Shown here: one piece after another, positions 9,085 through 16,798 of the stretch | Position numbering within the stretch: position 1 is the stretch's first letter | Layout of the letters: each line of letters opens with the position of its first letter | Source: Agromyces humatus | GTDB lineage: Bacteria > Actinomycetota > Actinomycetes > Actinomycetales > Microbacteriaceae | Direction: 5' to 3' | Length of the DNA stretch: 64,000 nucleotides | Assembly (NCBI RefSeq): GCF_021228295.1 | Contig: NZ_JAJQPD010000013.1 | Location: 55,413 to 119,412, forward strand | Program-made: the position numbers and the translations under genes | The notes under the pieces: model-generated | Told to the model about the DNA's origin: nothing | The model's database searches: none | Seen by the model: only the letters and a program-made list of their open reading frames with translations

Positions 9085-10617
9085 TTACTCCGCCGGGGCG
9101 AAGTTGTAGATCGACGGCACCGCCTGCTGGATCTGCGGTTCCGCCGTGATCGTGGCGGGGTTGACGTAGACGATCTGGTCGAGGCGGTACAGGGGGGCGA
9201 ACCAGGCGTTCTCGGTGACGTAGCGGTTCACGTCCTTGGCGAGCTCGCCCGCCTCGTCGCCGCCGAAGTGCACGGCGTCGATCAGCTCCTGCAGTTCGGG
9301 GCTCGTGCTGTCGAACGGGTTGTAGAGCGCCTCGGTCGAGATCAGCTGGTTGATCGCGACCCACGGCTCGCCCTGGAACAGGAAGAAGTAACCCACGGGG
9401 TACTTGCCTGCCGCGAAGTCCGACACGATGTTCGCGACGGGGACGGTCTCGGTCTGCACGCGGATGCCGACGTCGCCGAGCTGCTGCGTGATGGCGGCGC
9501 TGATCGACTCGAGGCCGACGAAGCTCGGGATCACGAGGTCGAAGCCGTCGGCGTAGCCCGCCTCGGCGAGCAGGTCCTTCGCCTTCTCGGGGTCGTACGG
9601 GTAGGTCTCGTCGAGCTCGTCGACGTACGCGCCGCTCTCGGGTCCGAAGACCTGGTTCGTCACGGTGCCGTAGCCCAGCTGGATCTGCTCGAGCATCGTC
9701 TCGCGGTCGAGGGCGTGGTTGATCGCCTGGCGCACCGTGACGTCGGCCAGGGCGGGATTGAGTTCGCCGTCGCGGTCGAACAGCAGCAGGCCGGTCCAGT
9801 CGACCTGGCTCTCGAGCAGTTCGAGGCCCGCGGCATCGGCCTGTTCGGTCTGTCGCGCCTCGAGCAGGGTCACGTCGACCTGCTTCGACACGATCGCGTT
9901 CAGGCGGGCCGTCGGGTCGGTGAGCACCTTGAAGACGATCTTGTCGAACTTCTGCAGGTCGTGGTTCCAGTAGTCCTCACGCGGGGTGAAGGTGTACTGC
10001 GAGCCGACGACCGACCCGGCCGGATCCATCACGTAAGGGCCGGTGCCCACGGGCTCGGCGGCGATCTCGTCGGTGCCGAGCGAGGCGGGGCTGCCCATGA
10101 GGCCGGCGGCCTGGCTCAGGTAGTAGGTGAACGACGGGTCGGGAGCCGACAGGTTGATCTGCACGGTGTCCTCGTCGACGACGTCGACCGAGTCGACGGC
10201 GGTGAGCTGCGCCGCCTGGCGTCCGTTCGCGGCCTTGAAGGTGTCGAGGTTCGTCTTCACCGCCTCCGCGTCGAACACCTCGCCATCGCTGAAGGTCACG
10301 TCGTCGCGAAGGTCGACGGTGAGGGCGGTCTGGTCTTCGTCGTACGCCCACTCGGTGGCGAGCATGGGGCTGAGCGTTCCGTCGGGCTCGCGCAGGATCA
10401 GGGTGTCGTAGGGCGCCTGGTAGGGCTGCAGCGCATGGCCGACGTGCGCCTGCGAGGGGTCCCACGACGCGATGTCGAGGACGGCGCCGATGTTGAGGGT
10501 GCCGCCGCCGGACGACGCGCCTTCGGAGCCGGAGGGACTACCTGCGGCGCATCCGGTGAAGATCAGCGCAGTGGCGGCCGTGACGGCCGCGACGCGCGCG
10601 AGGGGTGCCAACTTCAT
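9085..10617 (-). CDS. ABC transporter solute-binding lipoprotein, family 5
   Basis: A 510-residue extracytoplasmic substrate-binding protein of the Opp/Dpp class (SBP_bac_5). The N-terminus is a lipoprotein signal with lipobox FTGC, Cys23 being the predicted lipidated residue, followed by a Gly/Ser-rich linker and then TLNIGAVLDIASWDP. AGAAGGAA eight bases upstream supports the ATG. It is the first transporter gene after the two oxidoreductases and feeds dppB and the fused permease-ATPase. The ligand is unknown; context suggests an oligosaccharide or uronide. Confidence 0.88.
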   Translation of the reverse strand: MKLAPLARVAAVTAATALIFTGCAAGSPSGSEGASSGGGTLNIGAVLDIASWDPSQAHVGHALQPYQAPYDTLILREPDGTLSPMLATEWAYDEDQTALTVDLRDDVTFSDGEVFDAEAVKTNLDTFKAANGRQAAQLTAVDSVDVVDEDTVQINLSAPDPSFTYYLSQAAGLMGSPASLGTDEIAAEPVGTGPYVMDPAGSVVGSQYTFTPREDYWNHDLQKFDKIVFKVLTDPTARLNAIVSKQVDVTLLEARQTEQADAAGLELLESQVDWTGLLLFDRDGELNPALADVTVRQAINHALDRETMLEQIQLGYGTVTNQVFGPESGAYVDELDETYPYDPEKAKDLLAEAGYADGFDLVIPSFVGLESISAAITQQLGDVGIRVQTETVPVANIVSDFAAGKYPVGYFFLFQGEPWVAINQLISTEALYNPFDSTSPELQELIDAVHFGGDEAGELAKDVNRYVTENAWFAPLYRLDQIVYVNPATITAEPQIQQAVPSIYNFAPAE

Positions 10618-10724
10618 TGTCAGATTCCTTCTGTGGGGTGGTGATGCGGAATGGTGATTCGGGTGGTGCTGATGGTGCGGGTCGGGTGTTGCGGCCTTCT
10701 GGTCGGTGAAGAATCGAGGGCGAG

Positions 10725-11903
10725 TCAGGCGGCCTGGATGGTGCCGACCTGGTCGGGCTCGGAGCCGATGACGGGTTCGACGTCGTCATGGCGCCCGGCG
10801 AGCACGTCGGCGAACGCGACCGGTCGGCCGAGGGTCTGCGAGAGGTACACGGCGCGCACGAGCGCGAGCGCGTCGGTGGCCTGTCCCGCGGTCACGCCGG
10901 GCTCACGGCCGGTGGCGATCGCCTCGATGATGTCCTCGTACTGGCGCAGGTGGCCCCTGAACAGCTCGGTGACCGGCGGGGCGCCGGGCAGGTCGTGCTC
11001 GGTGACCTCGCGTGCGGCCTGATTGCCGAGTCCGCCGAAGCCGCGAGGTTCGCCCGCGAGGTGCGCGTCGTCTGCGTGGAAGAACTCGAGCAGTTCGTTC
11101 TGCAGGAACGCCGAACCCGTCGAGCCGTGCACCTGCAGGCGGGTGGAGTTCTCGGGGAACGCGTCGGTCGTCGCGAGGAGCGTCGCCATGGCGCCGCTCT
11201 CGAAGCGGATGACGGATGCCGCGACATCCTCGACTTCGATGCGCTCGTGCACGAGCGCCGAGGCGTACCCGAACACCTCGACCGGGCGGCCGAGGAAGTG
11301 CAGGAGCAGGTCGACGGTGTGCACGCCCTGGTTCATGAGCGCACCGCCGCCGTCGAAGGCCCACGTGCCGCGCCAGTCGCCGGAGTCGTAGTACTCCTGG
11401 CTGCGCCACCAGGCCACGGTCGCGGTCGCAGAGGTGACGCGGCCGAAGCGACCCGACTCGATCGCGCGCTTGACCGCGACGACGGCGGGGGCGAACCGGT
11501 TCTGGCTGATGACGGTGACGACGAGGCCCGACGCCGCAGCCCGCTCGGCCAGCGCGACCATGCGGCGCGCCCGGTCGAGCTGCACGTCGATGGGCTTCTC
11601 GATGACGACGTGCTTGCCGGCGTTCACGGCGGCCTCGGCGATCTCGACGTGAGACCCGCTCGGGGTGGTGACGACGACGAGGTCGATCGTGGGGTCGGCG
11701 AGCACCGACTCGAGCGAGTCCCCGATCGCGGGCGCGTCACCCTCGAGCTCGACCTGCACGTAGCGGGCGAGTTCGCGGGCGGCGTCGGCATCGCGGTCGA
11801 CGAGCGAGACGAGCCTCAGTCCGGGGTGCGCGACGGCGACGCGGGCGTGTGCGCGTCCGATGACGCCCGCTCCCACGACGGCGACCCCGAGCCGGGTGCT
11901 CAT
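10725..11903 (-). CDS. Gfo/Idh/MocA family oxidoreductase (first of two)
   Basis: A 392-residue NAD(P)-dependent dehydrogenase. The Rossmann motif GVAVVGAGVIGRAHARVA opens the protein, HVVIEKPIDVQLDRA is the conserved EKP region, and WAFDGGGALMNQGVHTVDLL carries the catalytic GGxLxxxGxH. Its ATG overlaps the stop of the next upstream oxidoreductase by four bases. Such pairs commonly oxidise and re-reduce sugars, for example through 3-keto intermediates. The substrate is unknown. Confidence 0.85.
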   Translation of the reverse strand: MSTRLGVAVVGAGVIGRAHARVAVAHPGLRLVSLVDRDADAARELARYVQVELEGDAPAIGDSLESVLADPTIDLVVVTTPSGSHVEIAEAAVNAGKHVVIEKPIDVQLDRARRMVALAERAAASGLVVTVISQNRFAPAVVAVKRAIESGRFGRVTSATATVAWWRSQEYYDSGDWRGTWAFDGGGALMNQGVHTVDLLLHFLGRPVEVFGYASALVHERIEVEDVAASVIRFESGAMATLLATTDAFPENSTRLQVHGSTGSAFLQNELLEFFHADDAHLAGEPRGFGGLGNQAAREVTEHDLPGAPPVTELFRGHLRQYEDIIEAIATGREPGVTAGQATDALALVRAVYLSQTLGRPVAFADVLAGRHDDVEPVIGSEPDQVGTIQAA

Positions 11904-13141
11904 GCGGCGCTCGGCTCTCGCTCGTCGAACTTGCCCTCGGCGCGGATTCGTGCGTTGAGCTCGTCGAGGTACTCGGCCTCGTCGAAGTCGAGCGGCACCT
12001 CCCGGCCCGTCCAGCTCGAGAGGTGGATGGCGTTGGCGAGGCGCACCCCGTTGATGCCGTCGGAGCCCGGGGCGAGCAGCGGCGTGCCGTCGAGGATGTT
12101 GGCGGCGAAGTTCTCGAGCACGCCGGCGTGCTGGGCACCCCACGCGGAATCGAACTCGATGGTCTCCTGCTCGTAGAGTTCGGCGGCGTCGAGCTTGCCC
12201 GTGAAGAGCGCCAGCACGTCGTCCATCGTCATATCGGCGCTGAGCTCGCGCTCGGGCTTCTTCAACCGGGTGACGGTGGCGGTCCTGCTGTTCTCGACGA
12301 CGATCTTGCCGGCGTCGCCGAGGATCTCGAAGCGGTCGGTACCGGCGAGGTCGTGGGTCGCGGTGATGAAGACGCCGGTGGCGCCGTTGCCGTAGTCGAC
12401 GACGGCGGTCACCTCGTCCTCGACCGCGATGTCACGGCGGAACCCGTAGGCGACCTTGGCGTAGACCGACTCGGGCACACCGCAGATCCACTGCCAGAGG
12501 TCGAGCTGGTGCGGTGCCTGGTTGACGAGCACGCCGCCGCCCTCGCCGCCCCACGTGGCGCGCCATTCGCTCTGGTCGTAGTAGCCCTGCGGGCGCCACC
12601 AGGTCGTGATGATCCAGTTGGTGCGCAGGATGTCGCCGATCTCGCCGCCGTCGACGATCTCCTTCAGGCGCTTGTACAGCGGGTTGTTGCGCTGGTTGAA
12701 CATGATGCCGAAGCTGAGCTCGGGCTTCGACGCAGCGTAGGCGTTGAGGTCGCGCACCTGCTCGGTGTACACGCCGGCGGGCTTCTCGACGAGCGCGTGG
12801 ATGTCGCGCGAGAGTGCGGCGATGCCCATCTCGGGGTGCAGGTAGTGCGGCACGCAGGTGATGATCGCGTCGACGTCGCCCGACTCCAGCATCGCGACGT
12901 AGTCGTCGTAGTACGCCACGTCGGGGTAGGTCTCGGCGGCGACCGTGGCCTTGGCCGGGTCGATGTCGGCGATCGCGCCGATCGTCATGTTCGGCACCAT
13001 GCCGTCGGCGATGAACTTGGCGTACATGCCGCCCTGTGCGCCGAGGCCGATGATTCCGAGGCGGACCTGCTTCGTCATAGCTGATGTTCCATTCGTCGTC
13101 GACCGGGTGGTTGGGATGATGGTGGTCGTCGGGCTCGTCAT
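11900..13141 (-). CDS. Gfo/Idh/MocA family oxidoreductase (second of two)
   Basis: Up to 413 residues. The conserved part starts at TKQVRLGIIGLGAQGGMYA, with ALVEKPAGV and GGEGGGVLVNQAPHQLDLW as the cofactor and catalytic motifs. Two starts are possible: the ATG at 13141 overlaps the upstream stop (ATGA), as most genes here do, but adds a Thr-rich 21-residue tail; the ATG at 13078 gives the usual family length. Neither has a strong ribosome binding site. The QAPH motif replaces the more common QGxH of its neighbour, so the two paralogues probably act on different sugars. Confidence 0.83.
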   Translation of the reverse strand: MTSPTTTIIPTTRSTTNGTSAMTKQVRLGIIGLGAQGGMYAKFIADGMVPNMTIGAIADIDPAKATVAAETYPDVAYYDDYVAMLESGDVDAIITCVPHYLHPEMGIAALSRDIHALVEKPAGVYTEQVRDLNAYAASKPELSFGIMFNQRNNPLYKRLKEIVDGGEIGDILRTNWIITTWWRPQGYYDQSEWRATWGGEGGGVLVNQAPHQLDLWQWICGVPESVYAKVAYGFRRDIAVEDEVTAVVDYGNGATGVFITATHDLAGTDRFEILGDAGKIVVENSRTATVTRLKKPERELSADMTMDDVLALFTGKLDAAELYEQETIEFDSAWGAQHAGVLENFAANILDGTPLLAPGSDGINGVRLANAIHLSSWTGREVPLDFDEAEYLDELNARIRAEGKFDEREPSAA

Positions 13142-13989
13142 TTGGTGGTGACGCCGATCTGCGAGACGAGGCCCGAGAAGGCCCGGGCGGCGTCGCCGAA
13201 TGCGGCCGGCCCCGAGAACCCGCCGAGTTCGTGCGCGGCTGCGAGGTGCGGCTCGAGCGAGGCGAAGCCGGTGTAGCCGTCGTCGCGCAACGCGGTGAGC
13301 GTGGAGAGCACCTGGCCGTCACCCTGCCCGGCGGGAACGACCTCGCCGGTCGCGGCGACGGCGTCCTTCACCTGCAGGTAGTCGAGGTACGGCCGCAGCA
13401 TGGCGTAGCCGTCGTCGTGCGGGTGGGCGACGCCCACCTGCACGAAGTTCGCGCTGTCCCACGCGAGGCGCAGTGCCGACGAGCCGACCGACTCGACGAG
13501 GTCGAGCACTCGCTCGGGGGTGTCGCCGTAGATGTCCTTCTCGTTCTCGTGCAGCAGCGTCACGCCGGCCCGTTCGGCCTCGTCGGCCAGCAGGCGCATG
13601 CGCAGGAGCACGTCGTCGCGGATGCTCTCGACCGCGACGCCCGCGCTGCGGAAGAACGAGAAGATGCGGATGTTCGGAGTGCCGAGTGCGTCGGCGACGC
13701 GGATGATGCGACGAAGGCGTGCGACCTCGAGGTCGGCATCGAGCGACACGTCGACCTTGCCGATGGGCGATGCGACGGCCGAGGCGGTCATCTCCTGGTC
13801 GCGAAGGAGCGCGGCGAGCGCGGCGAGCTGCTCGTCATCGAGGTCGACGACGTTCACGCCCCACGCGCTGCGTACCTCGATGTGCCGGGCGCCGAGTGCC
13901 TTGAGCACGCTGATCTGCAGGCGAGGGTCGGGATCGATCTCGTCGCCGAAGCCCGAAAGGTCCCAGGCAACCGGTTGCGTTGACGTCAC
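13138..13989 (-). CDS. sugar phosphate isomerase/epimerase, first gene of the operon
   Basis: A 283-residue xylose-isomerase-like TIM barrel with ARHIEVRSAWG, LLHENEKDIYGD, LAWDSANF and YLQVKDAV as likely metal and substrate strands. The GTG at 13989 (MTSTQPVAW) is chosen because GTGGAG lies about nine bases upstream; longer readings add a tail lacking conservation. A perfect 12-bp palindrome (GCAACCGGTTGC) lies inside codons 4-8, a likely repressor site. It is only distantly like the barrel at 4334-5200, so the locus encodes two different isomerase/epimerase steps. Confidence 0.8.
   Translation of the reverse strand: MTSTQPVAWDLSGFGDEIDPDPRLQISVLKALGARHIEVRSAWGVNVVDLDDEQLAALAALLRDQEMTASAVASPIGKVDVSLDADLEVARLRRIIRVADALGTPNIRIFSFFRSAGVAVESIRDDVLLRMRLLADEAERAGVTLLHENEKDIYGDTPERVLDLVESVGSSALRLAWDSANFVQVGVAHPHDDGYAMLRPYLDYLQVKDAVAATGEVVPAGQGDGQVLSTLTALRDDGYTGFASLEPHLAAAHELGGFSGPAAFGDAARAFSGLVSQIGVTTK
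13967..13978. promoter_or_regulatory. intragenic LacI-type operator
   Basis: GCAACCGGTTGC is a perfect 12-bp palindrome within the first codons of the first gene of the importer operon. It has the same core as the site before uxaC and may act as a roadblock or looping site. Confidence 0.6.
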
Positions 13990-14085
13990 GATGATGTACT
14001 CCACTTCTCGCGTGTTCACTTCGTCGGGAACCCCGAGCCGTGGGCTCGTGAGGTTCGGTGTCCATGGTAGGCACAAGTCCGTCCA

Positions 14086-14105
14086 TTGTGCAACCGATTG
14101 CCAAA
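14086..14105. promoter_or_regulatory. LacI-type operator, imperfect
   Basis: The core GCAACCGATTGC has one deviation from a perfect palindrome and is followed by CAAA as in the uxaC site. It lies about 100 bases upstream of the GTG at 13989, in the promoter region of the minus-strand operon. Confidence 0.6.
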
Positions 14106-14143
14106 ATTGCGAATCATGACACTTTCGACTTGAATTGCCGAGC

Positions 14144-14157
14144 GACAACCGGTTGTC
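14144..14157. promoter_or_regulatory. LacI-type operator, perfect 14-bp palindrome
   Basis: GACAACCGGTTGTC lies 51 bases from the previous site, a spacing close to five helical turns. It is between the divergent importer operon and gnd, so it could affect both. Confidence 0.65.
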
Positions 14158-14330
14158 ATTCGCACGGTAGCGAGAACACTGGCGGAGAGCGATCTCACGT
14201 CACGCTGCGACCCGCTCCAGAGCCGCCCCGAAATCGGGGCCGTGCGACGGCCTCACTGCAACGACGCGCAACGGTGAGCCTCGCTCACAGTACGCTGGAG
14301 TCGATCCCAGAATTCACGAGGAGAGTGTTC

Positions 14331-15791
14331 GTGCCCGCATCAGCATCAGCAAACATCGGCGTCGTCGGCCTCGCGGTCATGGGGTCCAACCTCGCCCGCA
14401 ACCTCGCCAGCCGTGAAGGCAACACCGTCGCCGTGTTCAACCGCTCCCCCGAGCGCACGCGCACGCTCGTCGACGAGCACCCCGAAGCCGGATTCGTCGC
14501 TTCCGAGAGCTACGACGACTTCGTCGCCTCCCTCGCCAAGCCCCGCACGGCGATCATCATGGTGCAGGCCGGCAAGGGCACCGACGCCGTGATCTCCGAG
14601 CTCGCATCGCGCTTCGAGCCCGGCGACATCATCGTCGACGGCGGCAACGCGAACTTCCACGACACGATCCGCCGCGAGGCCGAGATCAGCCCCACGGGCA
14701 TCCACTTCGTCGGCACCGGCATCTCGGGCGGCGAAGAGGGCGCGCTCAACGGCCCGTCGATCATGCCCGGCGGCTCGGCCGAGTCCTACGAGACCCTGGG
14801 CCCGATCCTCGCCTCGATCGCCGCGATCGCCGAGGGCGAGCCCTGCGTCACCCACGTCGGCACCGACGGCGCCGGCCACTTCGTGAAGATGGTGCACAAC
14901 GGCATCGAGTACGCCGACATGCAGCTCATCGCCGAGGCCTACGACCTCATTCGCCAGGGCACCGGCAAGAGCCCCGCCGAGATCGCCGACATCTTCGCCG
15001 AGTGGAACACCGGCGAGCTGGAGAGCTACCTCATCGAGATCACCGCCGAGGTGCTCCGTCAGGTCGATGCCGCGACCGGCCAGCCGCTGGTCGACGTCAT
15101 CCTCGACGAGGCCGGCGCCAAGGGCACCGGCGCCTGGACCGTGCAGAACGCGCTCGACCTGGGCGTGCCGACGTCGGGCATCGCCGAGGCGGTCTTCGCG
15201 CGCAGCCTGTCGTCGAAGCGGGCCCAGCGCGAGGCATCCGTCGACCTGCCCGGCCCCTCGACCACGTGGGCCGTCGACGCCGCCGACGCCGACGCCTTCA
15301 TCGAGGACGTGCGGCAGGCGCTCTACGCCTCGAAGATCATCGCCTACTCGCAGGGCTTCGACGAGATCATCGCGGGCGCCGAGCAGTTCGGCTGGGACGT
15401 CAAGAAGGGCGATATCGCCAAGATCTGGCGGGCCGGCTGCATCATCCGAGCCCGGTTCCTGAACCGTATCGCCGAGGCGTACGCCGACGACCCCAGCCTG
15501 GTCGTCCTCGTCGTGGCACCGTACTTCCGCGACGCCGTCGCCGGTGCTCAAGAGAGCTGGCGCCGGGTGGTGGCGGCGTCGGCCGCGTCGGGCATCCCGA
15601 CGCCGGCGTTCTCGTCGTCGCTCGCCTACTACGACGGCCTGCGCGCTCCGCGCCTGCCCGCCGCCCTCGTGCAGGGTCAGCGCGACTTCTTCGGCGCGCA
15701 CACCTACAAGCGCGTCGACAAGCCGGGCGTGTTCCACACGCTGTGGTCGGGCGACCGCTCCGAGATCGAGACGACGCCGTCCTCGCACTGA
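14331..15791 (+). CDS. gnd: 6-phosphogluconate dehydrogenase, decarboxylating
   Basis: A 486-residue oxidative pentose-phosphate enzyme converting 6-phosphogluconate to ribulose 5-phosphate with CO2 release and NADP reduction. The Rossmann motif is VVGLAVMGSNLARN, the substrate-binding ISGGEEGALNGPSIMPGG is intact, and the catalytic lysine lies in GHFVKMVHNGIEY. Length is normal. GTG 14331 is used because AGGAG sits seven bases upstream. It is divergent from the uronate operon, and the shared upstream region contains two LacI-type sites. A long opposite-strand open frame across it is a codon-bias shadow. Confidence 0.95.
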   Translation: MPASASANIGVVGLAVMGSNLARNLASREGNTVAVFNRSPERTRTLVDEHPEAGFVASESYDDFVASLAKPRTAIIMVQAGKGTDAVISELASRFEPGDIIVDGGNANFHDTIRREAEISPTGIHFVGTGISGGEEGALNGPSIMPGGSAESYETLGPILASIAAIAEGEPCVTHVGTDGAGHFVKMVHNGIEYADMQLIAEAYDLIRQGTGKSPAEIADIFAEWNTGELESYLIEITAEVLRQVDAATGQPLVDVILDEAGAKGTGAWTVQNALDLGVPTSGIAEAVFARSLSSKRAQREASVDLPGPSTTWAVDAADADAFIEDVRQALYASKIIAYSQGFDEIIAGAEQFGWDVKKGDIAKIWRAGCIIRARFLNRIAEAYADDPSLVVLVVAPYFRDAVAGAQESWRRVVAASAASGIPTPAFSSSLAYYDGLRAPRLPAALVQGQRDFFGAHTYKRVDKPGVFHTLWSGDRSEIETTPSSH

Positions 15792-15816
15792 TGCGAGGCC
15801 CCGACCCGAGTCCGCG

Positions 15817-16179
15817 ATGAGCGAACTGCAGCGCGGTCTCGACGACGAACCGCATGACGACCGCCCGGTCTACGGCGATCGGCGGCGCCGTGCGCTGCGC
15901 ATCGCGGTGCTCATCGCGCTCGGCGCGCTCGTGCTTCCGCTCATGCTGTCGGCCTACGGCGTCGCCCGGTCGGCGGCCGATCGGGCCTGTGCGGTGTACG
16001 TCGACCGGTTCGACACCGACGCGGCCGGATTCAGGGTGACGTTCGAGCTCTTCGGCGACGGCGGTCCCGGCTGGGAGTGCTCGGCGGTGTCGGCGGGCGG
16101 CGTCGCGACGCCGCTCGCGAACCTCGGCGTCCTTCCGGCCGCCCCGCGCCCGATCACACCCCAGGAGCGCGACACCTGA
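15817..16179 (+). CDS. small membrane-anchored protein of unknown function
   Basis: A 120-residue protein starting 25 bases after gnd. A charged N-terminus (EPHDDRPVYGDRRRRALR) is followed by one hydrophobic helix (about residues 28-48, VLIALGALVLPLMLSAYGVA), then an extracytoplasmic domain with two cysteines (DRACAVYV and GWECSAVS) that could form a disulphide. No family is recognised. Probably cotranscribed with gnd by position. Confidence 0.6.
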   Translation: MSELQRGLDDEPHDDRPVYGDRRRRALRIAVLIALGALVLPLMLSAYGVARSAADRACAVYVDRFDTDAAGFRVTFELFGDGGPGWECSAVSAGGVATPLANLGVLPAAPRPITPQERDT

Positions 16180-16199
16180 GGCGGGATCGTCCGTACTGA

Positions 16200-16263
16200 C
16201 GGGTCATCCCCCGCCCGGGTCATCCCCAGGACGGGTCATCCTCAGCCCGGGTCATCCGAACGC
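16200..16263. repeat. four-copy 16-bp tandem repeat
   Basis: CGGGTCATCC recurs at 16200, 16216, 16232 and 16248, exactly every 16 bases, with variable six-base remainders. It fills the gap between the convergent genes ending at 16179 and 16287. There is no array architecture or cas gene, so it is a minisatellite-like repeat. Confidence 0.85.
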
Positions 16264-16286
16264 CGGCGACCGCCCGCCGCCCGGCG

Positions 16287-16796
16287 TCACGCCTCGGGCA
16301 GGAACACCCGCTTGTACTTGCGCCCGTCGGGCAGTTCCACGGTTCGCGCTTCGAGAAGCCCGCGAGTGACGCGCTGATAGATGGCCTGCGGCGTGACGCC
16401 GAGTCGCCGCGCCGCCTCTGCGACCGAAAGGCCGGGCAGATCGGTCGGCACGCTCGACGGACGTTCGCGCTTTCGCTTGCGACTCGCCTCGTGCCGCGCC
16501 GCGATCGACTCGTCGTCGCCCGACCATCGGTACTTCGCGGCCGCGGGGCTGAGTCCCGCAGCGTCTGCCACGTCGTCCCACGTCGCACCGGCGTCGACCG
16601 CTTCGCGTACCGCCGCGAGCGACGCCGGGTCGGCTTCGAGGGCGGCGACGAGCGAGCGGATGCCCCGGAGCCGATCGAGCGGCGTCGTGTCGGCCGCCCC
16701 CGGCTCGCCGACGCCGTGCGTGTCGTCGCCGTGCAGCGCGTCGAGCGCGACGAGTTCGGCGAGCGCCCGGGCCGCCTCGGCCGAGAGGAATCCCAT
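16287..16796 (-). CDS. helix-turn-helix DNA-binding protein
   Basis: A 169-residue protein. The C-terminal part SVAEAARRLGVTPQAIYQRV is a MerR/excisionase-like helix-turn-helix followed by a basic wing (PDGRKYKRVFLPEA). The N-terminal half is helical and contains a second HTH-like segment (TWDDVADAAGLSPAAAKYRW). It follows the acyl-CoA ligase with GTGA overlap if the GTG at 16802 is used, or a two-base gap from the ATG at 16796. The target is unknown; coupling suggests a link to the ligase. Confidence 0.65.
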   Translation of the reverse strand: MGFLSAEAARALAELVALDALHGDDTHGVGEPGAADTTPLDRLRGIRSLVAALEADPASLAAVREAVDAGATWDDVADAAGLSPAAAKYRWSGDDESIAARHEASRKRKRERPSSVPTDLPGLSVAEAARRLGVTPQAIYQRVTRGLLEARTVELPDGRKYKRVFLPEA

Positions 16797-16798
16797 GC

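Noticed and set aside
8054..9364. Long N-terminal extension of the fused transporter gene
   Set aside because: The extension is arginine/histidine-rich reading of the dppB gene in another frame; the ATGA overlap at 8053 gives the real start.
14346..15788. A 480-codon open frame opposite gnd
   Set aside because: It mirrors gnd exactly, is caused by GC-rich third positions, and its translation shows no family motif.
16200..16263. CRISPR array
   Set aside because: The 10-base repeat and six-base intervals are far too short, and no cas gene is present.
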